Made by a program: the position numbers and the translations under genes. From assembly GCA_020250125.1 (NCBI GenBank), contig JADCEL010000034.1, forward strand, positions 1 to 64,000: a stretch of DNA of 64,000 nucleotides. Direction: 5' to 3'. This DNA is from Rhodobacter sp. (lineage in GTDB: Bacteria; Pseudomonadota; Alphaproteobacteria; Rhodobacterales; Rhodobacteraceae). This document shows, in pieces, positions 1-8,379 of this stretch. Each line of letters begins with the position of its first letter. Position 1 is the first letter of the stretch. The notes under the pieces are model-generated. The model was not told the DNA's origin, made no database searches, and was given only the letters and a program-made list of their open reading frames with translations.

Positions 1-81
1 GCTCCAGCAGCTTGCGCGACCGCAGACGCCGGTCGGGGCGGAAAATGCTTGTCCAGAGATCGGTTTCAGGCGATCTTCACG

Positions 82-369
82 TCAGTCGGCATGCCACTTG
101 GGGAATGTCGGTTCGTAATGCGTTCGCATCACGGCTACCAATCGCTCGACCGTCTCCATCAGTCCACCATCGGTTTCGAGCAAGACTATCAAATGAGTCT
201 TATTGCTTGATTCCCGAACCGCTTCGATTGCCACCCGAAATTCATCATCAAGCGGCGGAAACATCCCCGAGTTTATCAGAACAACATCACCACCCATTTT
301 CTTGCCTAGATCATCATTTACCTGTGCAAGGACAGTATGGGTAAGCTGATCAACGTTTATCGCTTCCAT
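82..369 (-). pseudogene. Truncated SDH-type (serine dehydrogenase proteinase, ClpP/SppA-fold) protein
   Basis: A 95-aa reading frame beginning MEAINVDQ. Residues about 10-80 match, by recall, the N-terminal half of the SDH/SppA-like protease family: DDLGKKMGGDVVLINSG, then the turn LLETDGGLMETVERLVAVM. Complete members continue into a strand and a loop containing the catalytic serine (SAGT-type). Here the frame stops at KWHAD, before that serine, so no active site is present. Its start overlaps the end of the upstream small gene by 13 nt, which indicates a two-gene operon. The break near position 82-100 suggests a deletion or recombination junction, with unrelated sequence running on to the window edge. 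The family call is by pattern only; a naturally short protein is possible but less likely. Confidence 0.5.
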
Positions 370-578
370 CGGCTCTCCGCTGCAACACGAGCGATCTCGC
401 TGCGCTCTTGTGCGGTCGTTGCCTTCAAGCGCGCCTTGGCCCCCGCAAAACCGCTCGCGCGCTTGGCAGGCTGCCTCAATTCTGTATCTTCGATTTCTCC
501 GGTCGCGATCCGCGCGATGCGTACCGCATTGCCGATCACGTCCGCAGGGCGCTTCTGCCCGTTCGGTCCTTGCGGCAT
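357..578 (-). CDS. Small basic KGG-like protein (73 aa) upstream of SDH-type gene
   Basis: A 73-aa basic protein. It starts MPQGPNGQKRPADVIGNAV, has a central acidic turn (ATGEIEDTE) and ends in a lysine/arginine/alanine-rich tail (FAGAKARLKATTAQER, then IARVAAESRWKR). The tail resembles the KGG-type repeats of small proteins often annotated as RNA-binding or histone-like and commonly found on mobile DNA beside SDH-type protease genes. The stop codon overlaps the start of the downstream SDH-like gene, so the two would be translated as a pair. Function is unknown. The frame is chosen over the overlapping longer frame because its composition is protein-like and the overlap is operon-like. Confidence 0.6.
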   Translation of the reverse strand: MPQGPNGQKRPADVIGNAVRIARIATGEIEDTELRQPAKRASGFAGAKARLKATTAQERSEIARVAAESRWKR

Positions 579-897
579 CGTCCAACTCCCAACTGCCTTA
601 CGCCGCGTTCCCGGCTTGCACCGACGATGCCACAGCCCAAGGTGATTTGGCCAGAGCCTTTACATGGGTTGTAATCGCGGCAAGAGTAGAGGCCGCACGA
701 TCACATCATGCTGCATGGCGGGTTAACGCGGGGTGCATGCGTCGGTTCCGGTGCAACGTCAACCTCGCCAGATTTCAAACTGACCCACTACCAGCTTTCC
801 GCCCCCGCTGCGCCCTGAAGAAACTGTTATCAGCGCAGGACTTGCGCCACGCTGCCGCATCCCCATCTTGGCCACAGCAACAAGGATGGAGAAGCTG
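579..897. other. Intergenic region, nothing recognised
   Basis: About 320 bp between the divergent KGG-like gene and the zinc-ribbon gene. The open frames crossing it have no protein-like composition. It presumably holds both promoters. No repeat, tRNA or clear operator was seen. A good GGAG ribosome-binding site sits just before 898. Confidence 0.5.
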
Positions 898-1248
898 ATG
901 CGCTGCCCTGTGGACAACGAAACCCTGGTCATGGCCGATCGCGGCGGGGTCGAGATTGACTATTGCCCGAAATGCCGGGGCGTCTGGCTGGACAGGGGAG
1001 AGCTGGACAAGATCATCGAACGCTCGCTGGGCGCGGCCCCCGAAGCTGCCCCTGCCCGGCCCGCGGCGGCCCCGCAGCCGGCGCCGCCGCCCGTCTATCA
1101 GCAGCCGCCGCAGCAGCAGCCGCCGCAGCAGCCCTGGCCGCCGCAGGGCCGCCCCTATGGCAAACATGACGATGATGACGACGACTACCGTCGCGGCTAC
1201 AGGAAGAAGCGGCGCGAAAGCTTTCTGGGCGAGTTGTTCGACTTCTGA
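898..1248 (+). CDS. Zinc-ribbon (zf-TFIIB) domain protein
   Basis: 116 aa. Residues 1-45 form a TFIIB-type zinc ribbon: CPVDNETLVM, then DYCPKCRGVWLDRGELDKI, with the metal site made by a CPVD half and a CPKC half. The family consensus includes the CRGvWLDrGELdkii signature. The rest is low complexity: a proline/glutamine/alanine linker (about 50-85), an acidic DDDDDD run and a basic RKKRRES segment ending LGELFDF. The start at 898 is chosen because GGAG lies 6 nt upstream and the ribbon begins directly; ATG 886 and TTG 868 are in-frame alternatives. The family is widespread but its role is not established. It stands alone. Confidence 0.8.
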   Translation: MRCPVDNETLVMADRGGVEIDYCPKCRGVWLDRGELDKIIERSLGAAPEAAPARPAAAPQPAPPPVYQQPPQQQPPQQPWPPQGRPYGKHDDDDDDYRRGYRKKRRESFLGELFDF

Positions 1249-1261
1249 CCTGCGCAGGGTC

Positions 1262-1285
1262 GCCGCCCGGCGGACGGGGGGCGGC
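1262..1285 (+). terminator. GC-rich hairpin after zinc-ribbon gene
   Basis: A perfect 7-bp stem (GCCGCCC / GGGCGGC) with a 10-nt loop, 14 nt after the zinc-ribbon stop codon. It has no T-run, so termination is only a suggestion. Confidence 0.3.
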
Positions 1286-1329
1286 CCGCTGTTTCAATCA
1301 CCGGCATCCCGGCGCAGGAAGGCCGTATC

Positions 1330-1818
1330 GTGACCGATGACCCTTCAGACCCAGGCAGCGCAGACCTGCGGCAAAAGCGCGCCGTGCCGGTCCAAGAGGC
1401 GTTCCAGCGCAATTATGCGCAGGTGCAGTACCACTATGTGCAGTTTCTGACGGAACACCTGGCGGACTGTGCCCGGGAATTCTCGGGCGACCTGACCAAG
1501 GTGCTGGTGCTGGCCGTTCTGGGCCAGAGACACATCGAGGCGCAAACCTCGGTACAAAAGGACAGGGGATCGGTCCCGTCCGGTGCAATGTCTGCCTCCC
1601 GCATCGCGGATGTGACCGGGCTGTCCAGGGAAACGGTGCGCCGCAAGCTTGGTGCCCTGTCTGATCTGGGATGGGTCGAACAGGGGGCCGACCGGCGGTG
1701 GCGCATTGTCGTGGCGGACGGGGCATCGACCCTGCGCCGCGATCTGAAGGATCTGGACAGGCGCGGATTGCAGCGCCTGGCGCGTCTTTACTGCGCGCTT
1801 TCGCCCCTGGCGGACTGA
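1330..1818 (+). CDS. Helix-turn-helix transcriptional regulator
   Basis: 162 aa with a GTG start and AGGAAGG 7 nt upstream. Residues about 20-65 are helical (EAFQRNYAQVQYHYVQFLTE). Residues about 90-135 form a winged HTH: SASRIADVTGLSRETVRRKL, then LGWVEQGADRRWRI, in which the recognition helix is GLSRETVRRKLGAL and the wing is GADRRWRIVV. It is typical of MarR/Crp-like one-component regulators; no effector domain is obvious. The next gene (outer-membrane protein) begins about 105 bp downstream in the same direction, so local regulation is possible but unproven. Confidence 0.65.
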   Translation: MTDDPSDPGSADLRQKRAVPVQEAFQRNYAQVQYHYVQFLTEHLADCAREFSGDLTKVLVLAVLGQRHIEAQTSVQKDRGSVPSGAMSASRIADVTGLSRETVRRKLGALSDLGWVEQGADRRWRIVVADGASTLRRDLKDLDRRGLQRLARLYCALSPLAD

Positions 1819-1923
1819 CCGCTCATTCTGGGCAGGTTCGCGGCGCCAAACCGGCATTTCCGCTTGGCGTCCTGTGGGATGCGCCCATACTGAAGGCGGG
1901 TGCAGGTATCAGGATGTTCCGCA

Positions 1924-3681
1924 ATGCAATTTCAAACCGCCGCCCTTCGGCCGTGCTTTGTGCTGATCTGGCTGGTCCTTGGTCTTGCCGGGGCGATGCT
2001 TTTGCACGGTGCGCCCGCGCGGGCCCAGGGCGTGGGCCTTGCCGACCCGTTCAACAATGCCCAGATCGAAACCGTCTCGATCCGTCTGGCCAATCCCGGC
2101 CCGGATGCGGGCCTGAATGACCGCATCACCGACACCGTGCGGCGCGCGCTGTCCTTCTTTCCCGGCACGCTGTTCTCGCAGGACCGGGCCGCCTTTGCCA
2201 TCGGCAGGGCGCTGCGCAACCCGGATGTGGCGGACATCACCTATGACCTCGGCTTTGGCCGGGCCGGCGGGCTTGATGTGCAGGTGACGGTCACGCTTGC
2301 CGCAGCCGGACAGACCGGCACGGGGCGCGGCTATGCGATCACCGGCAACCCGAAGGATTTTCCGCTGATCTATGACCGCAACGGCACGGTCCTGCGGTTC
2401 AAGCTGGATGCGCTGGGTCTGTATTACGCCAATCAGAATGCCTGGTACGGCGACCCGCAGGCGATGCTGGCGGGAAACCCGCTGGTTCAGGGCAATCCGG
2501 CAGGCAAGGCCTATGAAGGCTGGGTTGAAGGGCTGGTGACGCTGGGCATCTCTGGAATCACCCCGGTCACAGAGTCACTTTATGCTTATGGCGCCTTCAG
2601 CCTGATGACCACGGGGTCCAAGGGGCAGGAACTGTTCACCGACCTGACCCGCAGCTACACGGCGGTTGAAGACGCCTATATCGGCATTGTCGGCGGGCGC
2701 ACATCGGCCAGTGGCAACAGGCTGGCCTTCAACCTGTCCGCCGGGCGGCAACGGTTCACCCTGGCCAATGCCCTGCTGATTGCCAACACCGCCGCCAATG
2801 GCCAGGAACGTGCCGCCCTTCAGGCCAATGCCCGCTGGGCGTCAGACCTGCTGGCCCTTGGACAGGTTTCCTACAACACGACGAAGCTTGAGGTGTTCTA
2901 TGTCGACCCGGATGAATTGCCGGTCATCGACACCAATACCCGCATCGGCGGCATCAACATTGAAACCATGCCGATGCCGGGCCTGATGCTGGCGGGAAGC
3001 TATCTGTCGTCGCCGCAATCGGACTTTTCCTATTTCGGGCCGACGGGCAGCGTCATCGGCACGCGCCAAGGGCTGAGGACCGTCGATCTGCGCTTCACCT
3101 GGGAGGCACCGGGAAATGTCCCCGGTCCCTTCTTTGGCGGCGAGATCGCCCGGCAGACCAACCGCAACTTCAGCATGGATGCCAGTGCCGCCTATGTCGA
3201 GGCCGGCTACACCTTTGCCGACCGGCCCTGGACACCCTCTGTCGGCTACCGCCTGAGCTATTTTTCCGGCGATGATCCGGCGACGGCGACCTACGAGCGG
3301 TGGGACCCGCTGCTGTCGGGCGGCAATGGCGAACAATGGGTTCAGGGATCGAACCATTTCAAGGTGGTGCAGGACAGCAACGTCATCGCGCACCGCCTTC
3401 AGGCCCGGATGCGCCCATCGCCAAAGATCGAGATCGTACCCCAGCTTTGGGCCTTTTACGCCGACAGCCTGAACAACATCGGCGGCAATCCGGCGCTGAC
3501 CTTTCTGGGCGACACCGAATACGGATACGAAGCCAATGTCACCGTGAAATGGTTCGCCAGCCGCAACCTTTATGTCCACGGGATGGTCGCCTACACCGTC
3601 CCCGGCGAGGCGGTGGACCTTGCGCTGGACGACCCCGGCAACTGGCTCGGCCTGATGTTTTTCCTGCGCTATGCCTTCTGA
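1924..3681 (+). CDS. Outer-membrane beta-barrel protein (porin / alginate-export-like)
   Basis: 585 aa. There is a Sec signal peptide (hydrophobic LIWLVLGLAGAMLL, then cleavage near APARA-QG at about residue 35). The mature part has alternating strand-turn patterns with many aromatic residues and ends in phenylalanine (FFLRYAF), the classic outer-membrane assembly signal. The barrel seems to start after about residue 150. Repeated strand motifs such as RTVDLRFTWEAP and GYRLSYFSGDDP resemble alginate-export/DUF1302-type barrels. Start ATG 1924 precedes the signal peptide directly; GTG 1900 is an alternative. An exported SDR lies 34 bp downstream, so the pair may act on an imported compound. 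Substrate unknown. Confidence 0.7.
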   Translation: MQFQTAALRPCFVLIWLVLGLAGAMLLHGAPARAQGVGLADPFNNAQIETVSIRLANPGPDAGLNDRITDTVRRALSFFPGTLFSQDRAAFAIGRALRNPDVADITYDLGFGRAGGLDVQVTVTLAAAGQTGTGRGYAITGNPKDFPLIYDRNGTVLRFKLDALGLYYANQNAWYGDPQAMLAGNPLVQGNPAGKAYEGWVEGLVTLGISGITPVTESLYAYGAFSLMTTGSKGQELFTDLTRSYTAVEDAYIGIVGGRTSASGNRLAFNLSAGRQRFTLANALLIANTAANGQERAALQANARWASDLLALGQVSYNTTKLEVFYVDPDELPVIDTNTRIGGINIETMPMPGLMLAGSYLSSPQSDFSYFGPTGSVIGTRQGLRTVDLRFTWEAPGNVPGPFFGGEIARQTNRNFSMDASAAYVEAGYTFADRPWTPSVGYRLSYFSGDDPATATYERWDPLLSGGNGEQWVQGSNHFKVVQDSNVIAHRLQARMRPSPKIEIVPQLWAFYADSLNNIGGNPALTFLGDTEYGYEANVTVKWFASRNLYVHGMVAYTVPGEAVDLALDDPGNWLGLMFFLRYAF

Positions 3682-3715
3682 TCCCCCCCTCCAGCCCCAG
3701 CAAAGGACTTTGACG

Positions 3716-4765
3716 ATGGACAGACGTGACGCCCTTTGGACTCTTGGCCTTGCCGCAGCCGGCAGCGTGGCGGCAACTGCCGCCGCATCCGGGACCGAGA
3801 CACAAACGCCTGTGGCGTCTCCCGCAGTTTTCGCCACGCCGCGCGATCCCGCAGACCCGCTGGATCCTTTCCTGACCAATGTCGTGGCGATCCCTGATGA
3901 TTTCTTCATACCGGGCCGCTTTGCCGGCAAGACGGTGATCGTCACAGGCTGCGCCCGTGGCATGGGCCGGATGGCAACCCTGCGGCTGGCCCGTGAAGGG
4001 GCCAATGTGGTGGGCGTGGACTGGCTGCAGGACGAAGGTGCCGCCGTGATCGCCCAGGTTCTGGCCGAAGGCGGCAAAGCCGGATTCGTCTTTGGCGATG
4101 TATCCGAAAATGCGGTGTGCGAGGCCATGGTCAAAACGGCGGTGGACCGGTTCGGCGGGCTGGACTGCGCCCTGAACAACGCGGGCGTGATGGATGCGAT
4201 CTTCCCCGGCGATCCGGTGGATTACGCAAACCAGAAAGACCTGGTGATGGCCCGGATCGATGAGGCGAGCGATGCCTACTGGGATGTGGTCATGCGCGTG
4301 AACGTCACCGGCGTTTTCAAATGCATGCGCAGCGAACTGCGCCAGATGCTGGCGCAGAAACGCGGTGGCAGCATCGTCAACGTGGCCTCGGTTGCAGGGC
4401 TGCGGGGTTTTGGCGGGACGCCGTCCTATGTGGCCAGCAAGCATGCGGTGAACGGGCTGACCAAGAACGCGGCGATCGACTATGCCCCCTATGGCATCCG
4501 GGTGAATTCGGTCTGCATGGCGAATACCGCAACCCCGATGGTCGAACGCGCCATGGCCCTGATCCGCCAGCGGGCGGCAATCACCGGCAAGCCGCCCGGC
4601 ATCGCCCTGGTAAAGACCAAAAGCCTGCTGCAATGGTCCGATCAGAATGGCCGCGATGCGACCCCGGCGGAACAGGTTGCGGTGATGCTGTTTCTGCTGT
4701 CGCCCGAGTCGTCCAACCTGACGGGCGCGAATTACGCAACCGATGGCGGGTTCACAACCTATTGA
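3716..4765 (+). CDS. SDR-family oxidoreductase with Tat-like signal
   Basis: 349 aa. The N-terminus (MDRRDALWTLGLAAAGSVA) has a twin arginine followed by a hydrophobic stretch and an Ala-rich cleavage region, as in Tat signals. The SDR fold follows at about residue 70: NAD(P) loop TGCARGMG, NNAG, and the catalytic SYVASK (Y-x3-K). An insertion between NNAG and the catalytic Ser resembles long SDRs acting on ring compounds. AAAGGA precedes ATG 3716 by 8 nt, which favours it over ATG 3671 inside the porin stop. The gene lies 34 bp after the outer-membrane protein, probably in the same operon. Tat export of a pre-folded dinucleotide enzyme would be logical but is inferred. Confidence 0.75.
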   Translation: MDRRDALWTLGLAAAGSVAATAAASGTETQTPVASPAVFATPRDPADPLDPFLTNVVAIPDDFFIPGRFAGKTVIVTGCARGMGRMATLRLAREGANVVGVDWLQDEGAAVIAQVLAEGGKAGFVFGDVSENAVCEAMVKTAVDRFGGLDCALNNAGVMDAIFPGDPVDYANQKDLVMARIDEASDAYWDVVMRVNVTGVFKCMRSELRQMLAQKRGGSIVNVASVAGLRGFGGTPSYVASKHAVNGLTKNAAIDYAPYGIRVNSVCMANTATPMVERAMALIRQRAAITGKPPGIALVKTKSLLQWSDQNGRDATPAEQVAVMLFLLSPESSNLTGANYATDGGFTTY

Positions 4766-4829
4766 GCCCGGTCGGGGCGACACGGAATTGCGGGGCACTG
4801 CGGACCTGCCCTGCCCTTTTCACGCGGGA

Positions 4830-5299
4830 TCACAAGGGCAGCCCCGCGTCGGCCTTCGGCTGATCCATCACGATCCGGCTTTGCACGCGCGCGACCGCAG
4901 GGTGCGAAAGCAGACGGTGGTGGATGAAGGTGGTAAGGGCCGGCAGGTCGGCCACCCGGACACCAGGCCGACAGTCGGCTTCGCCCGTCAGCGTCCAGCA
5001 GCCCACGACCTTGGGCAGGGTCACGACAAGGCGGACGAAGTTCGCGGGGCTGTCGGCGTTGTGCGCCGTCATCTGGACCCGGACAATGGCCTGCACCGTC
5101 AGCCCCGGCCTGCCGGGATCAAGGCGCGCGCGGTAGCTTGCGATCACGCCCCCGGCCTTCAGCCTGGAACGGCGGCGCGCGGCCTGGCTGGGTGACAGGT
5201 GCAGGATTTCGCCCGGTTCCCCGGCCATGATTCCGGCGCGGGCCGGATTTCGGTCAGCAAGCCTGTGTCGGTCGCCCCCATCGCGCGCATTCCCCGCAT
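4830..5299 (-). pseudogene. Lrp/AsnC-family regulator with an apparent frameshift in the HTH
   Basis: The long frame gives the recognition helix and effector domain: EILHLSPSQAARRRSRL, GVIASYRARLD, then the RAM/AsnC domain (VQAIVRVQM ... VVGCWTLTGEADC ... HPAVARVQSRIVM). Its upstream residues are not Lrp-like. In another frame, starting at 5299, 5290 or 5281, the sequence MGATDTGLLTEIRP gives the missing first helix. Joining the frames near 5240 with one added base restores exact Lrp spacing from LL to LSPS (22 residues). A single-base deletion, real or a sequencing error, explains this. It lies convergent to the exported SDR gene and is otherwise isolated. Confidence 0.65.
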
Positions 5300-5734
5300 G
5301 ATCCCGCAGCTGGGCACAGTTCACGCGCATTCTGTCCCCGGGAAAGCCGAAATGCCGCGCAGCAGTGGCGACAGTACCGAAGGAACAGTGTTCCGACCGC
5401 ATCCCCTTGACGGAAAAACCGGGTGGGACCGTTCCCGCACGACACCCCGCGCGCCTTGGTCAGGGGTACCAACCCGGCCGGGACCGCTGGCCTTGAAGTT
5501 GTGGAGTTTGCCTTGCCTTTCGCGGGTGGTGCATGGGGCAGGGCCCCACCACCGGCCTTGGCGGCTGCACGGGAAAGGTCATCCCCGCGCCGGTCAACCC
5601 CTGTGCGCGATCAGACGGGATCATGGCAAAGGCTGTCTGCGGCAGCCGCCCAACGGGGGGGCTGCCATGGTTCGTCACGGCAGGCGGCGGCGCTGCACCG
5701 CCAGCGCCGGCTGTGCCGCCAACCGGCAGGAACA
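5300..5734. other. Intergenic region, nothing recognised
   Basis: About 430 bp between the Lrp-like gene (reading left) and the end of the FGGY kinase gene. Frames crossing it are Arg/Pro-rich, as expected for non-coding GC-rich DNA. It should contain the promoter of the Lrp gene and the 3' end of the sugar operon. No hairpin with a T-run was seen. Confidence 0.45.
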
Positions 5735-7237
5735 TCAGCCGGAAACGATGCTGTCGAGCCGATCATAGAATGGCTGCATGGCGCGATATGCGTCGGCATA
5801 GACCGGCATCATGCGGTCATACCGGTCTGCGGCCGCAGGATCGGGTTCAATCTCATCGGTGAAGCGGACCATCCGCGCCGTTGCCCCGGCAAGGTCATGT
5901 GCGGCACCCGTCGCTGCCGCCATCAGAACCCCCGCGCCGATCACACCGCATTCGGCCTCTTCGGCGATCACGTAGGGCGTGCGGTACATGGCGGCCTTGA
6001 TGCCAAGCCAGAGCCGCGATCTGGCACCCCCGCTGGCGGCGATGATGCGTTCGGGGCGTCCGTGTCCGCCCTGAAGCCGATCAAGTTCCCGCCGGACCGA
6101 GAAGGCGACACCTTCCAGAACCGCACGGTGCAGGTCGGAAAGGCCGTGTCCTGCCGTCAGCCCGATGAAATGCGCGCGCGAGTTGCGATGCGCGCCGAAA
6201 CGTTCGCCGGACAGGTAGGGCAGGAAGAAAAGCGCGTTGGCACCCGCAACCGACCGCGCGGCGGCAGCATCCACATCGCCAAAGGACAGCGCGTTGTCGT
6301 GGAACGCGCGGCGCGCCCAGCGAACGGCATCCCCTCCGGCGTCGAGCAGGGTGAAGCTGCCCCACAGGCCCGCCGCAGAAAGAACGTTCGAGACACCCTC
6401 TGCGATCACCGGTTCGGGCTGGATCAGCGTGATGATGGTCGATGTGCCCGTCACGTCCGATCCCGTGCCCGGCACCAGCGCGCCTGACCCGAGAAGGGCC
6501 ATCGGATAATCCCCCGCCCCGACAAGCACGGGAATGCCTGCTGCAAGGCCAAGCGCCTGCGCGGCGGCCGTGGTGAGGGGGCCGAGAATCTCCGATGGTG
6601 CCCGAAGGCGCGGAAGCAGCCGCCCCGGAATTCCCGTCATTTCCACCATGCGTGGCGACCAGTCCCGGCTGTGCCGGTCCATCAGGAAACTGAGCGAGGC
6701 TTCGGTCACATCCTGCGCCGCAAGGCCCGTCAGGTTCAGGTTTATCCAGTCCTTCGGCATCAGGATGTGCGCGGCGCGTTCGACGGCAGACAGGTCATGT
6801 TCCATCAGCCAGGCCAGCTTGAAGGCGGGCCAGGCCGGCGAGGGGGCGTTGGCGGTCAGCTGGATCGCCGTGTCAAGATCGGCACCTTCGGCGAAAGCCT
6901 TCACCTGCGGCACGCTGCGCTTGTCGTTCCACAGCGGGGCGGTATCGCGGGTAAGCCGGCCGCCCGAATCCACCAGGACCGCGCCGTGCATCTGGCCGCA
7001 GGCGCAGATCGCGGCGGTGCGGGCGGCGGCATCCGTGACGCGCGCAAGGACGGCGCGGATGCTTTGCACGCATCCCTCCCACCAGTCGGCGGGGCGCTGT
7101 TCGGACCAGCCGTGACGGGGAACGATCTGTTCGTGTTCGCGGTGGGCGATGGCGTGGATGCGCCCTTGGGCATCAACCAGCGCGGCGCGGCAGCTTCCCG
7201 TCCCGACATCAATCGCAAGGAAAAGATCGCGCGTCAC
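5735..7237 (-). CDS. FGGY-family carbohydrate kinase (xylulokinase-like)
   Basis: 500 aa, the usual length for FGGY kinases. The N-terminal phosphate loop is AIDVGTGSCRAALVD (residues about 8-22). CACGQMHGAVLVD, LWNDKR and SGGARSRLW are equivalent to conserved xylulokinase motifs, and the second-domain nucleotide loop is GTGSDVTGTSTI. It phosphorylates a ketose or polyol after uptake; the specificity cannot be read from sequence. It is the last gene of the transporter operon and overlaps the ATPase gene by 4 nt (ATGA), implying translational coupling. D-xylulose is only a default guess. Confidence 0.85.
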   Translation of the reverse strand: MTRDLFLAIDVGTGSCRAALVDAQGRIHAIAHREHEQIVPRHGWSEQRPADWWEGCVQSIRAVLARVTDAAARTAAICACGQMHGAVLVDSGGRLTRDTAPLWNDKRSVPQVKAFAEGADLDTAIQLTANAPSPAWPAFKLAWLMEHDLSAVERAAHILMPKDWINLNLTGLAAQDVTEASLSFLMDRHSRDWSPRMVEMTGIPGRLLPRLRAPSEILGPLTTAAAQALGLAAGIPVLVGAGDYPMALLGSGALVPGTGSDVTGTSTIITLIQPEPVIAEGVSNVLSAAGLWGSFTLLDAGGDAVRWARRAFHDNALSFGDVDAAAARSVAGANALFFLPYLSGERFGAHRNSRAHFIGLTAGHGLSDLHRAVLEGVAFSVRRELDRLQGGHGRPERIIAASGGARSRLWLGIKAAMYRTPYVIAEEAECGVIGAGVLMAAATGAAHDLAGATARMVRFTDEIEPDPAAADRYDRMMPVYADAYRAMQPFYDRLDSIVSG

Positions 7238-8295
7238 AGCCGGGCTTCGGTTTCGGGGTCAAAGAAATGGGCCTGCGTCATGTCGATCGTGACGGTGGAA
7301 GGCTGGCCGACACTGGCCGGAAAGCGGGGGTCGACCTGTGCGGTTATCTTCTGCCCTTCGGCCCGCCCAAGCAGCAGCGTTTGCGCCCCGAGCGGTTCGA
7401 TCGCCTCGGGCCAAAGGGTCAGCCGGGCCTCGTGCGCGGAATGGCGCATGTGTTCGGGACGAATGCCGAAAATCACCGTCCGGCGGCTTCCCAGACGGCG
7501 GGCGTCCGCCTCGACAAGGGGCAAACGCTGCGCACCAAGCATGACCGCGCCGTCTTCGATCCGCACATCGAAGAAGTTCATCGCGGGCGACCCGATGAAA
7601 TTCGCAACAAAGCGGTTCGCGGGCTGTTCATAAAGGGTGATCGGGTCTGCCGCCTGTTCGATCCGGCCACTGCGCATGACGACCACGCGATCGGCCATCG
7701 TCATCGCTTCGACCTGGTCATGGGTGACATAGACGGCCGTTGTGCCAAGACGGCGCTGAAGAAGCTTGATCTCGGTGCGCATCTCGACCCGCAGCTTGGC
7801 ATCAAGGTTGGAAAGCGGTTCGTCGAAAAGAAAGACTTCCGGCTGGCGGACCAGCGCGCGGCCTATGGCAACGCGCTGGCGCTGGCCGCCGGACAGGTTC
7901 CTGGGCTTGCGGTCAAGATAGGGATCAAGGGCAAGAAGCCTTGCCGCCTCGTCCACGCGGGCATCGATTTCGGCGCGCGGAACACCGTGGACCTTCATTG
8001 CATAGCCGATATTCCCGCGCACCGTCATGTGCGGATAAAGGGCATAGTTCTGGAATACCATGGCGGTATTGCGCTCGCCCGGTCGCGCATGTGTCACGTC
8101 GCGGCCATTGATGCGGACCTGTCCCGAGCTTGCCGTCTCCAGCCCGGCAAGGATGCGCAGCGTTGTGGTCTTGCCGCAGCCCGACGGGCCGACAAGGACA
8201 ACAAACTCTCCCTTCCCGACGCTAAGCGACAGGGGCGGCAGAACACTGACGGCCCCGAAAGACTTCGTGATCGCGTCAAGCTCGACGTGGGGCAT
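7234..8295 (-). CDS. Sugar ABC transporter ATP-binding protein (MalK/UgpC type)
   Basis: 353 aa. Walker A GPSGCGKT (residues 36-43), Q-loop MVFQNYALYPHMTV, signature LSGGQRQRVAIGRAL, Walker B VFLFDEPLSNLD, H-loop VTHDQ, then a C-terminal TOBE domain (about 240-350) as in CUT1-family ATPases. It energises the MalF/MalG-type permeases encoded upstream in the same operon. It follows the binding-protein gene after an 84-bp gap containing a strong hairpin, and overlaps the kinase gene by 4 nt. Confidence 0.93.
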   Translation of the reverse strand: MPHVELDAITKSFGAVSVLPPLSLSVGKGEFVVLVGPSGCGKTTTLRILAGLETASSGQVRINGRDVTHARPGERNTAMVFQNYALYPHMTVRGNIGYAMKVHGVPRAEIDARVDEAARLLALDPYLDRKPRNLSGGQRQRVAIGRALVRQPEVFLFDEPLSNLDAKLRVEMRTEIKLLQRRLGTTAVYVTHDQVEAMTMADRVVVMRSGRIEQAADPITLYEQPANRFVANFIGSPAMNFFDVRIEDGAVMLGAQRLPLVEADARRLGSRRTVIFGIRPEHMRHSAHEARLTLWPEAIEPLGAQTLLLGRAEGQKITAQVDPRFPASVGQPSTVTIDMTQAHFFDPETEARL

Positions 8296-8317
8296 TGGCC
8301 GTTTCCCTGAAAGGACG

Positions 8318-8339
8318 GCCCCCGGTTGGTTCCGGGGGC
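8318..8339 (-). terminator. Hairpin between binding-protein and ATPase genes
   Basis: A perfect 8-bp stem GCCCCCGG / CCGGGGGC with a 6-nt loop in the 84-bp gap after the binding-protein gene. A second weaker pair (GGCCGT/ACGGCC) lies beside it. Such hairpins often protect the abundant binding-protein message or attenuate downstream genes. There is no T-run. Confidence 0.5.
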
Positions 8340-8379
8340 GCGGTATTCGTTTGGCGCAAGGCCCTGTATCGGGCGGGCC

